DNA from: Dichetophora obliterata
Taxonomy: Eukaryota > Arthropoda > Insecta > Diptera > Sciomyzidae
Reading direction: 5' to 3'
DNA: 64,000 nucleotides
Assembly: GCA_963920525.1 (NCBI GenBank)
Contig: OY986437.1
Location: 57,369,330-57,433,329 of the forward strand
Part shown: one piece after another, positions 10,923 through 22,238 of the stretch
How positions within the stretch are numbered: the first letter of the stretch is position 1
How the letters are laid out: every line of letters begins with the position of its first letter
Translations under genes and position numbers: made by a program
Notes under the pieces: model-generated
The model's database searches: none
Seen by the model: only the letters and a program-made list of their open reading frames with translations
What the model was told of the DNA's origin: nothing

Positions 10923-11741
10923 ATCTAGCTTATGGGCCACTGGCTGAAAATTACGAATAAAATTTGAAAAAAAAAAATTTTTAATTTAAGAATACGTATT
11001 GAAAAGTGTATGTGAAACAAGGGTAATTGAAATGGTATTGTAACTTATTAGGCCGTGCTCATAATACGCGTTTTTGTCGCGATTGAGACACTGCTATCAA
11101 TTTTTTTTACAAACGTAGCTTAAAAATACTGAATTTTGCATGTTGTTTTCATTTAAATAGATAAATGCAATAATTTAATATTTTTATCATTTAAATAAAT
11201 AAATATATGTATTTAAATACATGCAGAAATCAGTATTTTTCAGCCGATTCTGTGTAAAAAAAAACTTGGGAGCGGTGTCGCGACAAAAACACGAAATATG
11301 AACACGTCCTTACAGCAACGGGTAGAACTTACAATTTAAAAATGAATGGTTTAGCTCAGCTTTATTTACAATTTATCCTAAAAGTAGTATTTTGTATTCT
11401 CTTCAAACTATATTTAACACATAATGAAGATATCGTCATATGAAATCAGAAAAGCAGTAAGTTACAAAAAATGCAAAATCGAATTTTTGATTGATTATGA
11501 TGCATCTTATCCAAATACATGTTTCACAAAATTTTACACTTCTACATCTAAAAACTACGTTTTTATTAACGAAGTTCTCAAAGCCCTAAGCTTAAGCGCA
11601 ACTTACAATTTAGAAAGCTTTTTACTTCTTTCTTAAAATTTTTTAATTTAAACTTACGGCTTTCTTTATTTAAAATGAAGTTATATAAAAAATGTTCACC
11701 ACTTTCCCCTCTTCCACCCCTCCCCCCTACGGACGCCCATA

Positions 11742-11815
11742 GCTTAGTTGGCAAGGGGTTAAGTTTTTATTCTTGCTTTTTTGAATCTTGAGTTCAAATC
11801 CAGCAAAGGCATAAT
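11742..11815 (+). repeat. tRNA-like (SINE head) sequence split by the hAT element
   Basis: Across the insertion, the pre-insertion sequence would read GGCTCAGTTGGCAAGGGG, a good type-2 polymerase III A box, followed about 40 bases later by GAGTTCAAATCCAGC, a B-box match. The A box is divided by the hAT element: its left part is at 10205-10213, its right part starts at 11742. It does not fold as a full tRNA, so a tRNA-derived SINE relic is the likely identity. Confidence 0.5.
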
Positions 11816-11929
11816 TGTTTTTTTTTCTTAATGGTTTTTAGTTATGTTTTGGTTTTTTTTTTAGTTTGTTCAGTTATTTTTTAATTGCTTATAGTAACAA
11901 TGCGAACGCGTTAATTTTCTTACTCTGTG

Positions 11930-12110
11930 CTCGTACGTTTGTTCTTAATGAAGCAAATTAAGCGACAATTGGTTAACAGCTGCGATGGTCGAATGGATAA
12001 GCTCATGCACTTGCACTCACGCGGCCGAGGTTCAAGTCTGCGGATATGGGAAATTTTTGAATAGCTGGCAACATGCGTTGGAAGTTCAGCAGACATGCTC
12101 GCCTCCATAC
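11930..12110 (+). repeat. tRNA-derived SINE-like repeat
   Basis: Contains an A-box-like TGGTCGAATGGATAAG and a B-box GAGGTTCAAGTCTGCG about 45 bases downstream, in the layout of a tRNA-Leu/Ser-like head. The upstream stretch GCAAATTAAGCG, followed by AACAGCTGCGATGG, is shared with the two tandem units at 16916-17040 and 17110-17235, which supports a repeat family and not a chance match. Confidence 0.55.
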
Positions 12111-12147
12111 CCGCTTATATTTTTTTTCTACAGGCATGTCCCAGGAC

Positions 12148-12302
12148 GGAATGTCTGTCAAATGAACTAGCGTAGCAGCAATGCAGCATGCATTTCATGG
12201 TATGAATGCAGAATTAATATCGTGTGATGAATGCAGCATTAATGCCGTAATATACAATACATGCAGTATTGCTGCCACGGCAGTTCATTTGGCAGACCTG
12301 CC
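12148..12302. repeat. Imperfect hairpin, ~45-bp arms
   Basis: The left arm holds GTCTGTCAAATGAACT and GCAGCAATGCAGCATGCATT. The right arm, read inverted, holds GTCTGCCAAATGAACT and GCAGCAATACTGCATGTATT. The loop has two further GAATGCAG units. A short fold-back element is likely. Confidence 0.65.
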
Positions 12303-12910
12303 TACCTAGGACAGGCAAGCATGTCTCCTGGCCTCCGAGGCATGTTACCGGCATACATAAAGCAGGGCTCCTTTTCCAACTGGCTACCAACATGAAAATA
12401 CCAATAAAATATAAAGAGCAGCCAAAACAACAAACAACAACAATGCCATACAAATGTTTTTTTTTGCTAACTATGCGCCGTGAGTGTCAATTCTTCGAAT
12501 TACAACTGAAACGGAAATGTTGTAGTTCTTGTAAGTGAGCTAAAAGATCGATCAATATAAAAAAAACGCAAAATGGGGGGCGACAAGACTTGTGTAAAAA
12601 TTCTGCTCCATTTTCTCGGCGGTATAACTAACTATACGTATACAAATACTAAACAACATTTTGCGCAGTTTCGTTTTCATTTATATCTGATAGAGTAACT
12701 AGTTTTATTTTCATATATATCTATCAATATTGCAGCAATTCCATTTTAAACGTATCGTAAAAATAAAAGTTACGGAAGCACCATCTCCGATTCGGGTTAA
12801 ATTTTTCATGGAGCTTCACTGAGGGAAATAAAAAAAAAACTTAATTTTGGAGGAAAAAAGTACTTCTCCAAAAAGAGGGGGAAAAAGGGTATTTTGGCGG
12901 AGTAACAGGG

Positions 12911-15285
12911 CAGGGCCGTAGCCAAAGGGGGTTCAAACCTCCCCCAGAGGGTTGAAATTTAAATAAAATTAATGCATTTAAAAAATTATTTCATTGAATC
13001 ACTTTAATATGTTCTAAAACAGCTTAACAAATCATATACTGAAGTTGCGTTTACATGTAAAAGTCTTTGTTATGAGTTGATTCGTGTAAACAACAAAAGT
13101 GAAAACCAATGCATCGGATCTAACGTGATACATTAGAAAAAATTACCATCACTATTGTTTTCACTACCCTTGACATCGGCAGTTGTAGATGATGGTAGTG
13201 ATGATAACAGTTAAGCCAACAAGAATGACATACACATCATGTATACTGGAAAAACCTACCTAATTCGAGCCGCTTAGAAATATTTTAAAGTATATTTCAG
13301 CCAACAACTGATTTTAATTTTCCCACAAGCGGTTCTATAAAATTGAAATTTCAGCATCCATGGCTTTGTCGCTGCAGTTGGTTGCCTTACTCTAAATATA
13401 GAAATGGAGTTTATTGTAAGTTCTACGCTTTCTTTAGCTATTCGTGATTTTTCTGCTCCTTTCATTTGGACTCTTTTATAGTTAAGAGTTTTTAAACAAT
13501 TAACTTTCGAATTAAAGACACGAGTCTAGACCTGGTTTAATTGTTGAGAAATGTTTAAAGTTACTCATGAGTTATAAATAGTTGACTTACGTTTTTTAGA
13601 ATTCTGACCCGAGGAAAAGTTTAAAATCAATCATTTAAGTTATTTTGTCAATTTTTAGGTTTTAATATACATTTAATATTTATTTATATATGTAAAAGTT
13701 TTTCTTTTTAAGAATTTTATTAATTTAAGATAAATGAGATATTGTTCTTATCCCTAAAATTTCTTAAGACATCATACGTAATCTAATGAGCGAGATCCAG
13801 TAACAGAGCGTAACGTACTGGTAGATTTGGAAAAAAAGAAGACTTAATTTTTGATATTTATTTATTTTATTTCTATACCAAAATTTCAAAATTCAAATAA
13901 TTTCTTTTTTTTTAAATTCTTACAAAATTTTTTCAGAAGGTGTTTATTATTAATATTTTAACTTTTATTTGCATAAATTTTTGAAATTCTGGCCATGAAT
14001 GTAAGCAAAAAAAAATCTTTCTAACGATATTTTTAAAGCGAGGATCGCATTAAAAATAATGAAGTTATTTTAATTTTAGTGAAAACAAATTAAAAAAAAC
14101 TAAAAAGAAGGCACAAAACAGCATTATTTTTAATGCCATTGCAAAACTACAAAATTATGTTATGTAGATTTGAAGAGCCTTTTCCGGCCTATAATATATG
14201 TCAGTTTATTTTTTTATATACAAAAAACATTATTTTTGGAGGTCTTTGTTTGGAGCTCCATGCTCATATGTTTTAGCTCACTAGCGGCTATTGTTACAGC
14301 AAACATATTTTGGGAATCGTTATGAAAAAACCGAGGTTTATTTTTAGAGGGGAATTTGGAAAAAAAGAAGACTTAATTTTTGATATTTATTTATTTTATT
14401 TCTATACCAAAATTTCAAAATTCAAATAATTTCTTTTTTTTTAAATTCTTACAAAATTTTTTCAGAAGGTGTTTATTATTAATATTTTAACTTTTATTTG
14501 CATAAATTTTTGAAATTCATTTAAGTTATTTTGTCAATTTTTAGGTTTTAATATACATTTAATATTTATTTATATATGTAAAAGTTTTTCTTTTTAAGAA
14601 TTTTATTAATTTAAGATAAATGAGATATTGTTCTTATCCCTAAAATTTCTTAAGACATCATACGTAATCTAATGAGCGAGATCCAGTAACAGAGCGTAAC
14701 GTACTGGTAGAATTTGGAAAAAAAGAAGACTTAATTTTTGATATTTATTTATTTTATGTCTATACCAAAATTTCAAAATTCAAATTTCTTTTTTTTTAAA
14801 TTCTTACAAAATTTTTCAGAAGGTGTTTATTATTAATATTTTAACTTTTATTTGCATAAATTTTTGAAATACTGGCCATGAATGTAAGCAAAAAAAAATC
14901 TTTCTAACGATATTTTTAAAGCGAGGATCGCATTAAAAATAATGAAGTTATTTTAATTTTAGTGAAAACAAATTAAAAAAAATAAAAAGAAGGCACAAAA
15001 CAGCATTATTTTTAATGCCATTGCAAAACTACAAAATTTTGTTATGTAGATTTGAAGAGCCTTTTCCGGCCTATAGTATATGCCAGTTTATTTTTTTATA
15101 TACAAAAAACATTATTTTTGGAGGTCTTTGTTTAGAGCTCCATGCTCATATGTTTTAGCTCACTAGCGGCTATTGTTACAGCAAACATATTTTGGGAATC
15201 GTTATGAAAAAACCGAGATTTATTTTTAGAGGGGTACAACTGGAACTGTTACCAGTTGAATAAAAAAAATGTTGCTACGGCCCTG
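12911..15285. mobile_element. hAT-type non-autonomous element with internal duplications
   Basis: Ends read CAGGGCCGTAGCCA from 12911 and, inverted, CAGGGCCGTAGCAA to 15285, a classic hAT-style terminus. Flanking octamers TAACAGGG (12903-12910) and TTACAGGG (15286-15293) agree at 7 of 8. The 2375-bp body has no transposase. It is built largely from three segments arranged A-B-C-B-A-B-C between 13634 and 15232. Confidence 0.85.
13634..15232. repeat. Internal duplication A-B-C-B-A-B-C
   Basis: Segment A is 13634-13826 and 14518-14711. Segment B (starting TTTGGAAAAAAAGAAGACTT) is 13827-13988, 14349-14517 and 14712-14871. Segment C (starting CTGGCCATGAATGTAAG) is 13989-14348 and 14872-15232. The two A-B-C blocks lie about 884 bp apart and are nearly identical, so the duplication is recent compared with the element. 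Segment C includes TTTTTAATGCCATTGC and an AGCTCACTAGCGGCTA block. Confidence 0.9.
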
Positions 15286-15299
15286 TTACAGGGTGCACT

Positions 15300-16560
15300 A
15301 AATTTACAAAAATGGGCGAAAACTTCGGAAATAGATTTTTACGAAATCTCATCTCCACACATTTCTTAGCCGAATGTTAAGTATACACTATCGTTAGAAA
15401 GGTAATTAAAAGTACTTTAACCCAAAAATAGTTTTTTTATATTTTAGTGGTAAATTTTCTTACCGCGCCATGCATTGCTGTAAGGTAATTAAATGCGGTG
15501 TAGGGGTGCGAGAAACACCATTTAAAAAATTAAAACTATTTTTTTTAAAGCGGGCAAAATTGTCTTCTTAACAATATACAAATTTGAGTAGGGAACTAAT
15601 GGGTTAATTAAATATGGTCATTTAAACATCTTAACACAAATATGTTTTGATTGACAAACGAATTTTTTAACCGAATTTTAATTTTTTACTACCGTTGGAA
15701 AAGTATTTGAACGGACTTTAATCCAAAAATAGTTTTGGTAAAGTTTTGAAGGTCTTGGTGGTTGGGGGTTGTATCCTGCGGTAAGGTGCAAGAAACACAA
15801 TTTAAAAAATTTAAACATATCTGTTCTTAAAGCTGGAAAAATTACCTTTTCAACATTATAAAAACCATGACTTAATGGGTACATGAGATATAAACATTTT
15901 AACATCTAAAAAAAATTGAAAACAAAAAATATTAAGAGAAGGAATAGCCACTTTGATACATTCAAACTCTAATAAAGTTTAAGGCCACTTATTAAGAACC
16001 ACTTATTTTTCACTTGATTCAAATGGGTATATTTACACATGCTTAAAATCATACACATGTTTAAATCATTACGTAAAACAGTGGTTTGGTCACAGCTGAA
16101 TCACTCATCACTACTGAAGAGGAAGTGTAGCTATTTCCGAAACAGGCAGTCAAGTCTGCTGTGTGATTGACTTTATACGAAGTTGTTGTTGTTGTTGCTT
16201 TGTTTGCAGAATTTTTTTGAATTTTTAAATGGTGTTCTGCGAACTCCTTCTTCGGAATCAATTACCTTACCGCAATGGAAGGTAATTGACCTCCAACCCT
16301 CAAAACCACCAAAACTTTCCCAAAAATATTTTTGGATTAAAGTCCGTTTAATTACATTTCCAACCGTAGTTCAAACTTGAAATTCGGTTAAGAAATTTGT
16401 TTGTTAATCAGAAAAATATGTGTGCTTAGATGTTAAAATGACCAAATCTCATTAACCCATTGAGCCGCCACTCAAATTTTTATATTGTTTAAGAGCTTTC
16501 ATGGATGCAATTTATTGCAAAAATGAACTTAACCCATTAATGCTCACCACCAGAACCCAT
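15300..16560. repeat. Fold-back repeat: two direct units and one inverted unit
   Basis: Unit 1 (15300-15605) and unit 2 (15606-15960) are diverged direct repeats containing ACTTTAA(T/C)CCAAAAATAG, TTAAAAAATT and AACCCATTAGT-like blocks. A third unit lies inverted at 16240-16560, with TTTGGATTAAAGTCCG and ATTAACCCATTGAG. A copy of the structured repeat (16085-16210, minus) sits between units 2 and 3. No ends with target duplication were found. Confidence 0.7.
16085..16210 (-). repeat. Structured interspersed repeat, copy 2
   Basis: Inverse orientation. Blocks CTGTTTCGGAAAT, CTTCCTCTTCAGTAGT and (CAA)n are present on the minus strand. The flank around CAGACTTGACTG is more diverged than in copies 1 and 4. 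Confidence 0.7.
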
Positions 16561-16769
16561 TGAGTTTAGTTTTTGAAATTTTCAGTATAAATTCGTATTA
16601 ATATTGGACAGAAAACTCTGAAGTTTAAATTAAAAATTCCAATGTTTTGGGTTTGGTGAGGCGTATGATCATAAGCGTATAAATGGTTTGTAAGTAGAGG
16701 CATTAATTAAAAAAAAACTTAAAAAAATTAGACAAATAAGAAATTTGAAAATTTTTATTTCGTAGCATA

Positions 16770-17396
16770 CACGGTTAAAAATTTTGGACTATTTTTTAAT
16801 CCAACCTTTAGTTTAAAGAAATTTTTAATCCAAAAAGTACTATTTTATAATCCAAACATTAGTTAAATTTATCTGGGTCTCAAACCCACTATCCTGAAAA
16901 AACTTACTTGTATTCGTAATGATGCAAAATAAGCGAAACAATGTTAACAACTGAGTTGGACGAGTGGATAAGGTATTGGACCAGCACATCACAGGACGTG
17001 TGTTCAAAGCATGAACTGGTCAGAATATTTTTTTATTTTACTTTAATTTAGCTGCGTCTCGAACCCATGTTTCCGCTTGCTTGCTTACTTACTACAACCT
17101 CACTTGCATTCATAATGATGCAAATTAAGCGTGGCATTCTTAACAACTGCGATGGAGTGTATAAGGCGTAAGGGACCAGCACAACAGAGGACGTGTGCTC
17201 AAATCATGAGCTGGTCAAGAAAGTTTTTTATTTTAAGTTGATATTTATATTGATTATTTTAAACTTTTTGCGGATTGTAAACTAATCTTTTTAGATTGAA
17301 AAATTTTAAACTTTTTCTTGAACTTGCTCTTTTTTTGTTGTTGTCCTATATGTAATTCACAAAAGTTTAAAATTTAGTCCAAGATATTTAACTGTG
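16770..17396. mobile_element. TA-flanked MITE with tandem tRNA-like units
   Basis: Ends CACGGTTAAAAATTTTGGAC (16770) and, inverted, CACAGTTAAATATCTTGGAC (17396), both next to TA. Inside are two direct units of about 185 bp (from about 16866 and 17048). Each holds a reverse-strand B-box-like GGTTTGAGACC or GGTTCGAGACG and a forward GCAAATTAAGCG, AACAACTG and GTGTTCAAAGC or GTGCTCAAATC stretch related to 11930-12110. Confidence 0.75.
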
Positions 17397-17399
17397 TAG

Positions 17400-18355
17400 G
17401 CATTCAACTTTAACCTCATGCACTTTTTTAATTATATTTTCTTTTTTTATGTTTATAAAACAAAACAACCCACCTGAGTGTCATTTTTTATTTTCTTTGA
17501 AATACTGCATGAACTGGAGCGAAAAATAAACAAAAAGAAATTAGTTACGTAATACTTGGCGGTTAAATCTCTCTGAAGTGAACTGGTAACCCTATAGAAT
17601 GGCGAGGAATGTAGATGTTCTTGTAACTAGACAATCTAAAATGCGTTTTACTCTTATTAACTTTAAATCTATCTTTCAAGCAAAGTGCTTTGGAATAATA
17701 TTAAAAGCCTTTGGTTATGCAATAAAACTATAGTAGAAAGTCATTTATATCCTAAAGCTTAAAACTGTTTTTTGGCTGATAAGGCTGCTTAAGCTTCTAG
17801 TAATAGTAATAATTTGCCCCTTCTTAATCCTTTCTTGTGTCAATCCTTAAATTTTTCTCCAACGGTAGTTCGATATGTGTCGCAAGTCATAAATTTAGAG
17901 TAAATATGAAACATAGTATAGTTTAGATTAGATTAGATTATCTTTATTGAAACTTTTTTAACGATTTTTACAAAGTAATTATAAGTATAAAATAGTTATA
18001 AATAAACTTTAAATTGTTATTTCAGCGGCTGTAAGGCCAGCAAAACCCGTAACAATATTAATTAAAAAATAATTCGACTGCCACATGGCTAATATATTAT
18101 TAAATAACAATTTTACTCATGCTCGAGGAGTATTATAATAATTGCGTTTAATGTTTTGTCTGTATGTATATACAATAAAAAAGACTTAAACATAACATTT
18201 AAAGAAAGTACTTTGACGTAAGCCATAAAAATGCCAATAGATAAAGAAAGATGTTTTTTCAGTCCTAAAAACCGTTAATAGAAATATGTCATTTTGAAAA
18301 ATTTTGCAAATTGTCGAAAAGTGTTATTGTCGATCATGAATTCGAGAGTAGCTCA
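17400..18355. other. No recognisable feature
   Basis: AT-rich sequence with a small (GATTA)n tract near 17927-17945. No gene or repeat family recognised. Confidence 0.4.
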
Positions 18356-18361
18356 TTTAAA

Positions 18362-18692
18362 AAAAAAACTGGCCATTTCAGCCCTTGGGAGGACTTTGAC
18401 CTAGCTTCTATTGATCAACTGTAATGTGCGTGTTATTAAATGGTTGATCACAAATGACCGAGAACTGGACCTACATGTTTTATGCCAACTCCGAACGGCT
18501 TATGTTCTCAAGAAGCTTTACATGGCAATTTTTACTCTCTGAGGTTTGCCATTGTCTGCAGAAAGGTGACGACCGAACAGAAAAATTATTTCAATTGAAA
18601 AACTTTCTGTCTGACCTGGAATTGAACCCGGGCTACCGCGGTTCTTTAGCTTAGGGGCCACGCACTCTAATCACTAGGCTACGGCTGCCATA
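18362..18692 (-). mobile_element. tRNA-derived SINE, near full length
   Basis: On the minus strand the head starts GGCAGCCGTAGCCTAGTG (A box) and has CGGGTTCAATTCCAGG (B box) about 45 bases on, a typical tRNA-derived promoter. The body then contains GACAATGGCAAACCTC, AAGCTTCTTGAGAACA, GCCGTTCGGAGTTGGC and GTAGGTCCAGTTCTCGG, and ends near a GGTCAAAGTCCTCCC stretch and an AT tail at 18362. This body resembles SINEs I recall from tephritid fly introns (recall, not checked). About 330 bp. Confidence 0.8.
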
Positions 18693-19059
18693 GCTCATTT
18701 GCTACATAATATTTAAGTTTTAATACTTCAACTCACAACTTTATGTTAGGTTTAGGTGGTGGTGGCAGTTCTTTAGACCAGCCCACTAAGACCATATTAT
18801 TGATCCGTTGTAATACCACAGAATAGAAGGAGGCAGTAATCAAGTGAAACTTTTGTGTAGGAAGTTCGTAATGTGGCAGAAGCTGTAGACAAATTTGATA
18901 TTAAATCTGAAGCAAGCGTTATGCTTGATCTCAGTCAAATCAAGTTACTAAGCGTTCCCCTTCACAAACTTTTCCTACCACCACCAACTAAAACTTTTCG
19001 CCGTAAATTGACGTATTTAAAGTTCCTTTGATTACAAATAAGGAAAAAAGGTTATGGCG

Positions 19060-19135
19060 TAGCCAGAATGCAAACCCGGGGCTCCGGAGTGAAAGTCAAG
19101 CGCCCTATCACTAGACTATTGGGGCCGCCCTTATA
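19060..19135 (-). repeat. Solitary tRNA-like SINE head
   Basis: Minus strand: GGGCGGCCCCAATAGTCTAG (A-box region), then CCCCGGGTTTGCATTCTGG (B-box region). The head is related in layout to 18362-18692, but the SINE body does not follow, so it is a truncated or different-tailed copy. Confidence 0.6.
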
Positions 19136-21660
19136 ACTAACAACTCTAGTTGAACTCTTTTGAACTTACTGCTTTTGCTTTTCTAAAGTTTCTAAAAATT
19201 TTCATTCACGTGAAAAATATTATTTTTATATCGATTTTACTTGGTCAAAATTCAACAATTTTGCCCACTGCACCAAAAACAAGTCTAAATGTATGCCATA
19301 CTTAGCAACACAGTTCGTTCAGGTAAATGCTTTTATATATTTTATTTTTTCTTTGCATTAAATTTAATTTTTTAAGTAATTTATTAAAAAAAATTATTGC
19401 ATCATTTAACTAAAAGAGGCGATTGCGATAACTAAAAAAGTTTACATAAGCATTTTCTGGACCAAGAGATTTTTAGAAAGAGACTTTTCAGTAGGAAAAA
19501 TAAGCTTCTCGCGCAAAAAAATCAAATTTATTTTCTGCTTCTAAAGCACATACATCCAAATATACATATGCATGCTCCATATTCTTGTATCTGCTTAACC
19601 TGTTCCCATTTGACAGTAGCACAAATCTATGTGCATTTGATGCAAATCCTTAGCATGAACACGAATATGTTTGCAACATTTCCATATTCAATTTTTCATG
19701 CACGAAACAGCGTTGTTGTTATCTACAGCCGTATTATTCTTGAGCTTGTATTTTTCTTGCTACAACCTAGATTTACCCAAAAAAGTAAGGGGAAAATTAT
19801 TATAAATGTGTTCATTTTATGCATATGTATGAGCGCACGATAGCCACTGTGCGTACGTGGCAAACAGCGAATGCGATTAGACAACAACGCTGTATCCTTT
19901 GCGCATCCTTATGGTTTTATTTTTAGTGTAGCCAAAAATAAAGAACACAGCTTCTTTGGCTGCTACAAAATGCACTTTATGTGTGTGCTCGTTCTGTTAC
20001 TATTTGATTTGGTTACAATTCAATTTCACTTTGCTTATGCGCAAAAGGATTAAATTTTCTTTTGATGCAGGCAAGGATACAAATTCTTTCAGCTTTTTTT
20101 TTTAGTATTGGGTTTCTTTCTTGTGGCACTATTTTGTGCAAGATATGCAAATGAATAAAGAGAAATAAATGAATGAACGAATGAATGAGCTCAGGATATG
20201 CGGCTAACATGAATGAAGCTTAAAGCGTGTTCGCCTGTGTGTTTGTGCATGCAACATAATGCCGCAAAAGGTTGCCAGGATAACAAAGTACGAGATTTAA
20301 CAATTCATTTTTCGCACTTGCATTTTTATGCAAAACAAGTTGAAATTTTTAATTCTGCAGATCAACAAGGATAAAACGCTGCTTTGCGATGATTAAAATT
20401 ACCAACTTCTAGAAACAAGATAAATAAACATTAACAAAAATTCAAAAATCTCTGACTCAGGATATGCTCAGGCTATGCGTGCACTTATTACTGTTTTTGT
20501 TAATCTTCTTTCTTATTTTTACTTGGCATTTAATTATACGTTATCCTTAGGACAAATGTTTTATGCATTCGCAGCAAGGATGCTTGCTTGCTCCCATTTC
20601 TTCGCTGCTACCTGCTAGCGTTAAAACTCTCTGTTACTGTTGAAAAAACATTTGACCCATTTGGAATTTGTCCTTTGCAGATAGAAGGTGTTAATGTATG
20701 CAGATTAAAGGAAAAGCGGTAATACTTGGAATTCAATTTCTTGCGTTTCTTGCGTTACAAGTGACAAAAATAGAAGAGCCTAGAGTAAAATAGTTTCCTT
20801 TTTTTTTTGCTTATAAATATTCATTGCTACGCTTGAGCAGAGAAGCTACGCCGACTTTGTAACTGGGTGGTTTAAGCTATTCAATTGTAATTATTTTCCT
20901 TTATACAATTCTGTGCTGTTAGTTGTTGAGACGTTAAGCTGTTGCTGAAAGTGCGAATGATTATTAAAGTTTTGCCACTCTTTCTTTCTCTGTGGCTTGG
21001 ATATTCTTCTCAAAGTGTTTAAAAATCTTGTTATTATCCAAACGAAAAACTCTTTAAGAATATCAACATTCAAATAGGATATTTAAAAAATTTTACAAAT
21101 TTTTTGCCATAGAAGTAGGCACAGGCCGAGTTGATGAAATACAGTTTTTGCATGGATATTTTATTAGAGGACAAAAAATAATTCTCAGTTACGAGTGTTA
21201 TTTGTTTTTGTAAACAAAATATGTACTTATATCCCTATATTTTGATTTAAATGAACTTTTAAAAAATTTTTACAGATAGGTACCGCCGTAATTGTTTGTT
21301 TTTCAAGAGTGATACAAAAAAAGAATTCATCGATTCAAAAAACGTTACGATACAAATTTCGAGTGAAATTGATTAGTCGAAAACAAAGTTACAGCCCATC
21401 AATAGTACAAAAAATGTATTTTAACTTGTATGTGCTAGTAAAATCGCATTCCGCTGACTCGGTTGATTTAACTGTCCATTCCTTAAAATTGAAACAGTAC
21501 CTCATCATAAAATTCCACTGAGAGAAGTGTTTCATCACAAACTTTCATTTATCCTACATTTTATTTTAAGAATCTAGGTCCACCAAATGGGCAAATATTA
21601 TGGTCACATTTATTCAGAGACAGGAAATTATATCTATTCTTTCAATTTTCTGTCAAATAT
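19136..21660. other. Unassigned sequence
   Basis: Contains a (GAAT)n tract near 20163-20190. I see no domain-bearing open frame and no transposon ends. Composition is slightly less AT-rich than the transposons around it; possible host intergenic or intronic DNA. Confidence 0.4.
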
Positions 21661-21665
21661 TCTTA

Positions 21666-21795
21666 TACTACGTTTACATTGACATCAAAAGTAAACTAAA
21701 TACAAAGAAAGACAAACAGTCATTCATAATACAACAGTAAACTTTTTTGATTGACTCAATTTAAATGAGTCATTTGGTCCAATGTAAACGTTGTA
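21666..21795. mobile_element. 130-bp TA-flanked MITE
   Basis: Ends TACTACGTTTACATTGAC and, inverted, TACAACGTTTACATTGG, each bordered by TA. No coding capacity. Confidence 0.6.
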
Positions 21796-22238
21796 TAATT
21801 TAGAGTTTTTAAATAGTTTTTAAAATATGTATATAATTGTGAAAATTATTTGAAGGCTATTTATTGAAGGTTAAATACGGAATGACTAATGTATTTTAAT
21901 TGATATACTTGCAGTTTTATTTTTTTGCTATTAGATATATTTGTCGTTGTAATTTATTCCTTATAAAAATCAAAGGAATTTCACTTTGTCAAAGTAATTT
22001 CACTAAAATTAATACATAAAATAAGATAAAATTTAAATTTAATTACAAATTTTTGCAAAAGCTGTTAATTTTTTAAAGAAATTTGAATGGTTTCTTTAGT
22101 ACTTTCTTAATTTTTGCATTTGGTGTTTCTTGTAAAAGTAAATCCGGAAAAATTATATGTGTCAGAGTGTGTGGTGCTTTTTTTTACAGCAAATTAATTT
22201 TTCTCGACTTGGTTACAATCTATTTCAGTTCCTACTAT

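Larger units (their letters stand above)
10214..11741. mobile_element. hAT-type non-autonomous element
   Basis: Ends read CATGGGCGT from 10214 and, inverted, TATGGGCGT to 11741. They are followed inside by G-rich runs on the same strand sense (AGGAGGGTG on the left; inverse of CCCCTCCCCCC on the right). The flanking octamers GCTCAGTT (10206-10213) and GCTTAGTT (11742-11749) match at 7 of 8 positions, as expected for an aged hAT target duplication. Length 1528 bp, no transposase. It contains one copy of a structured repeat and a near-perfect 54-bp-arm hairpin. Confidence 0.7.

Noticed and set aside
18454..18654. 66-codon plus-strand frame
   Set aside because: Lies entirely within the minus-strand SINE.
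18600..19135. Functional tRNA genes on the minus strand
   Set aside because: A and B boxes are present, but the acceptor stem does not close; one continues into a SINE body, the other stands alone. Treated as SINE heads.
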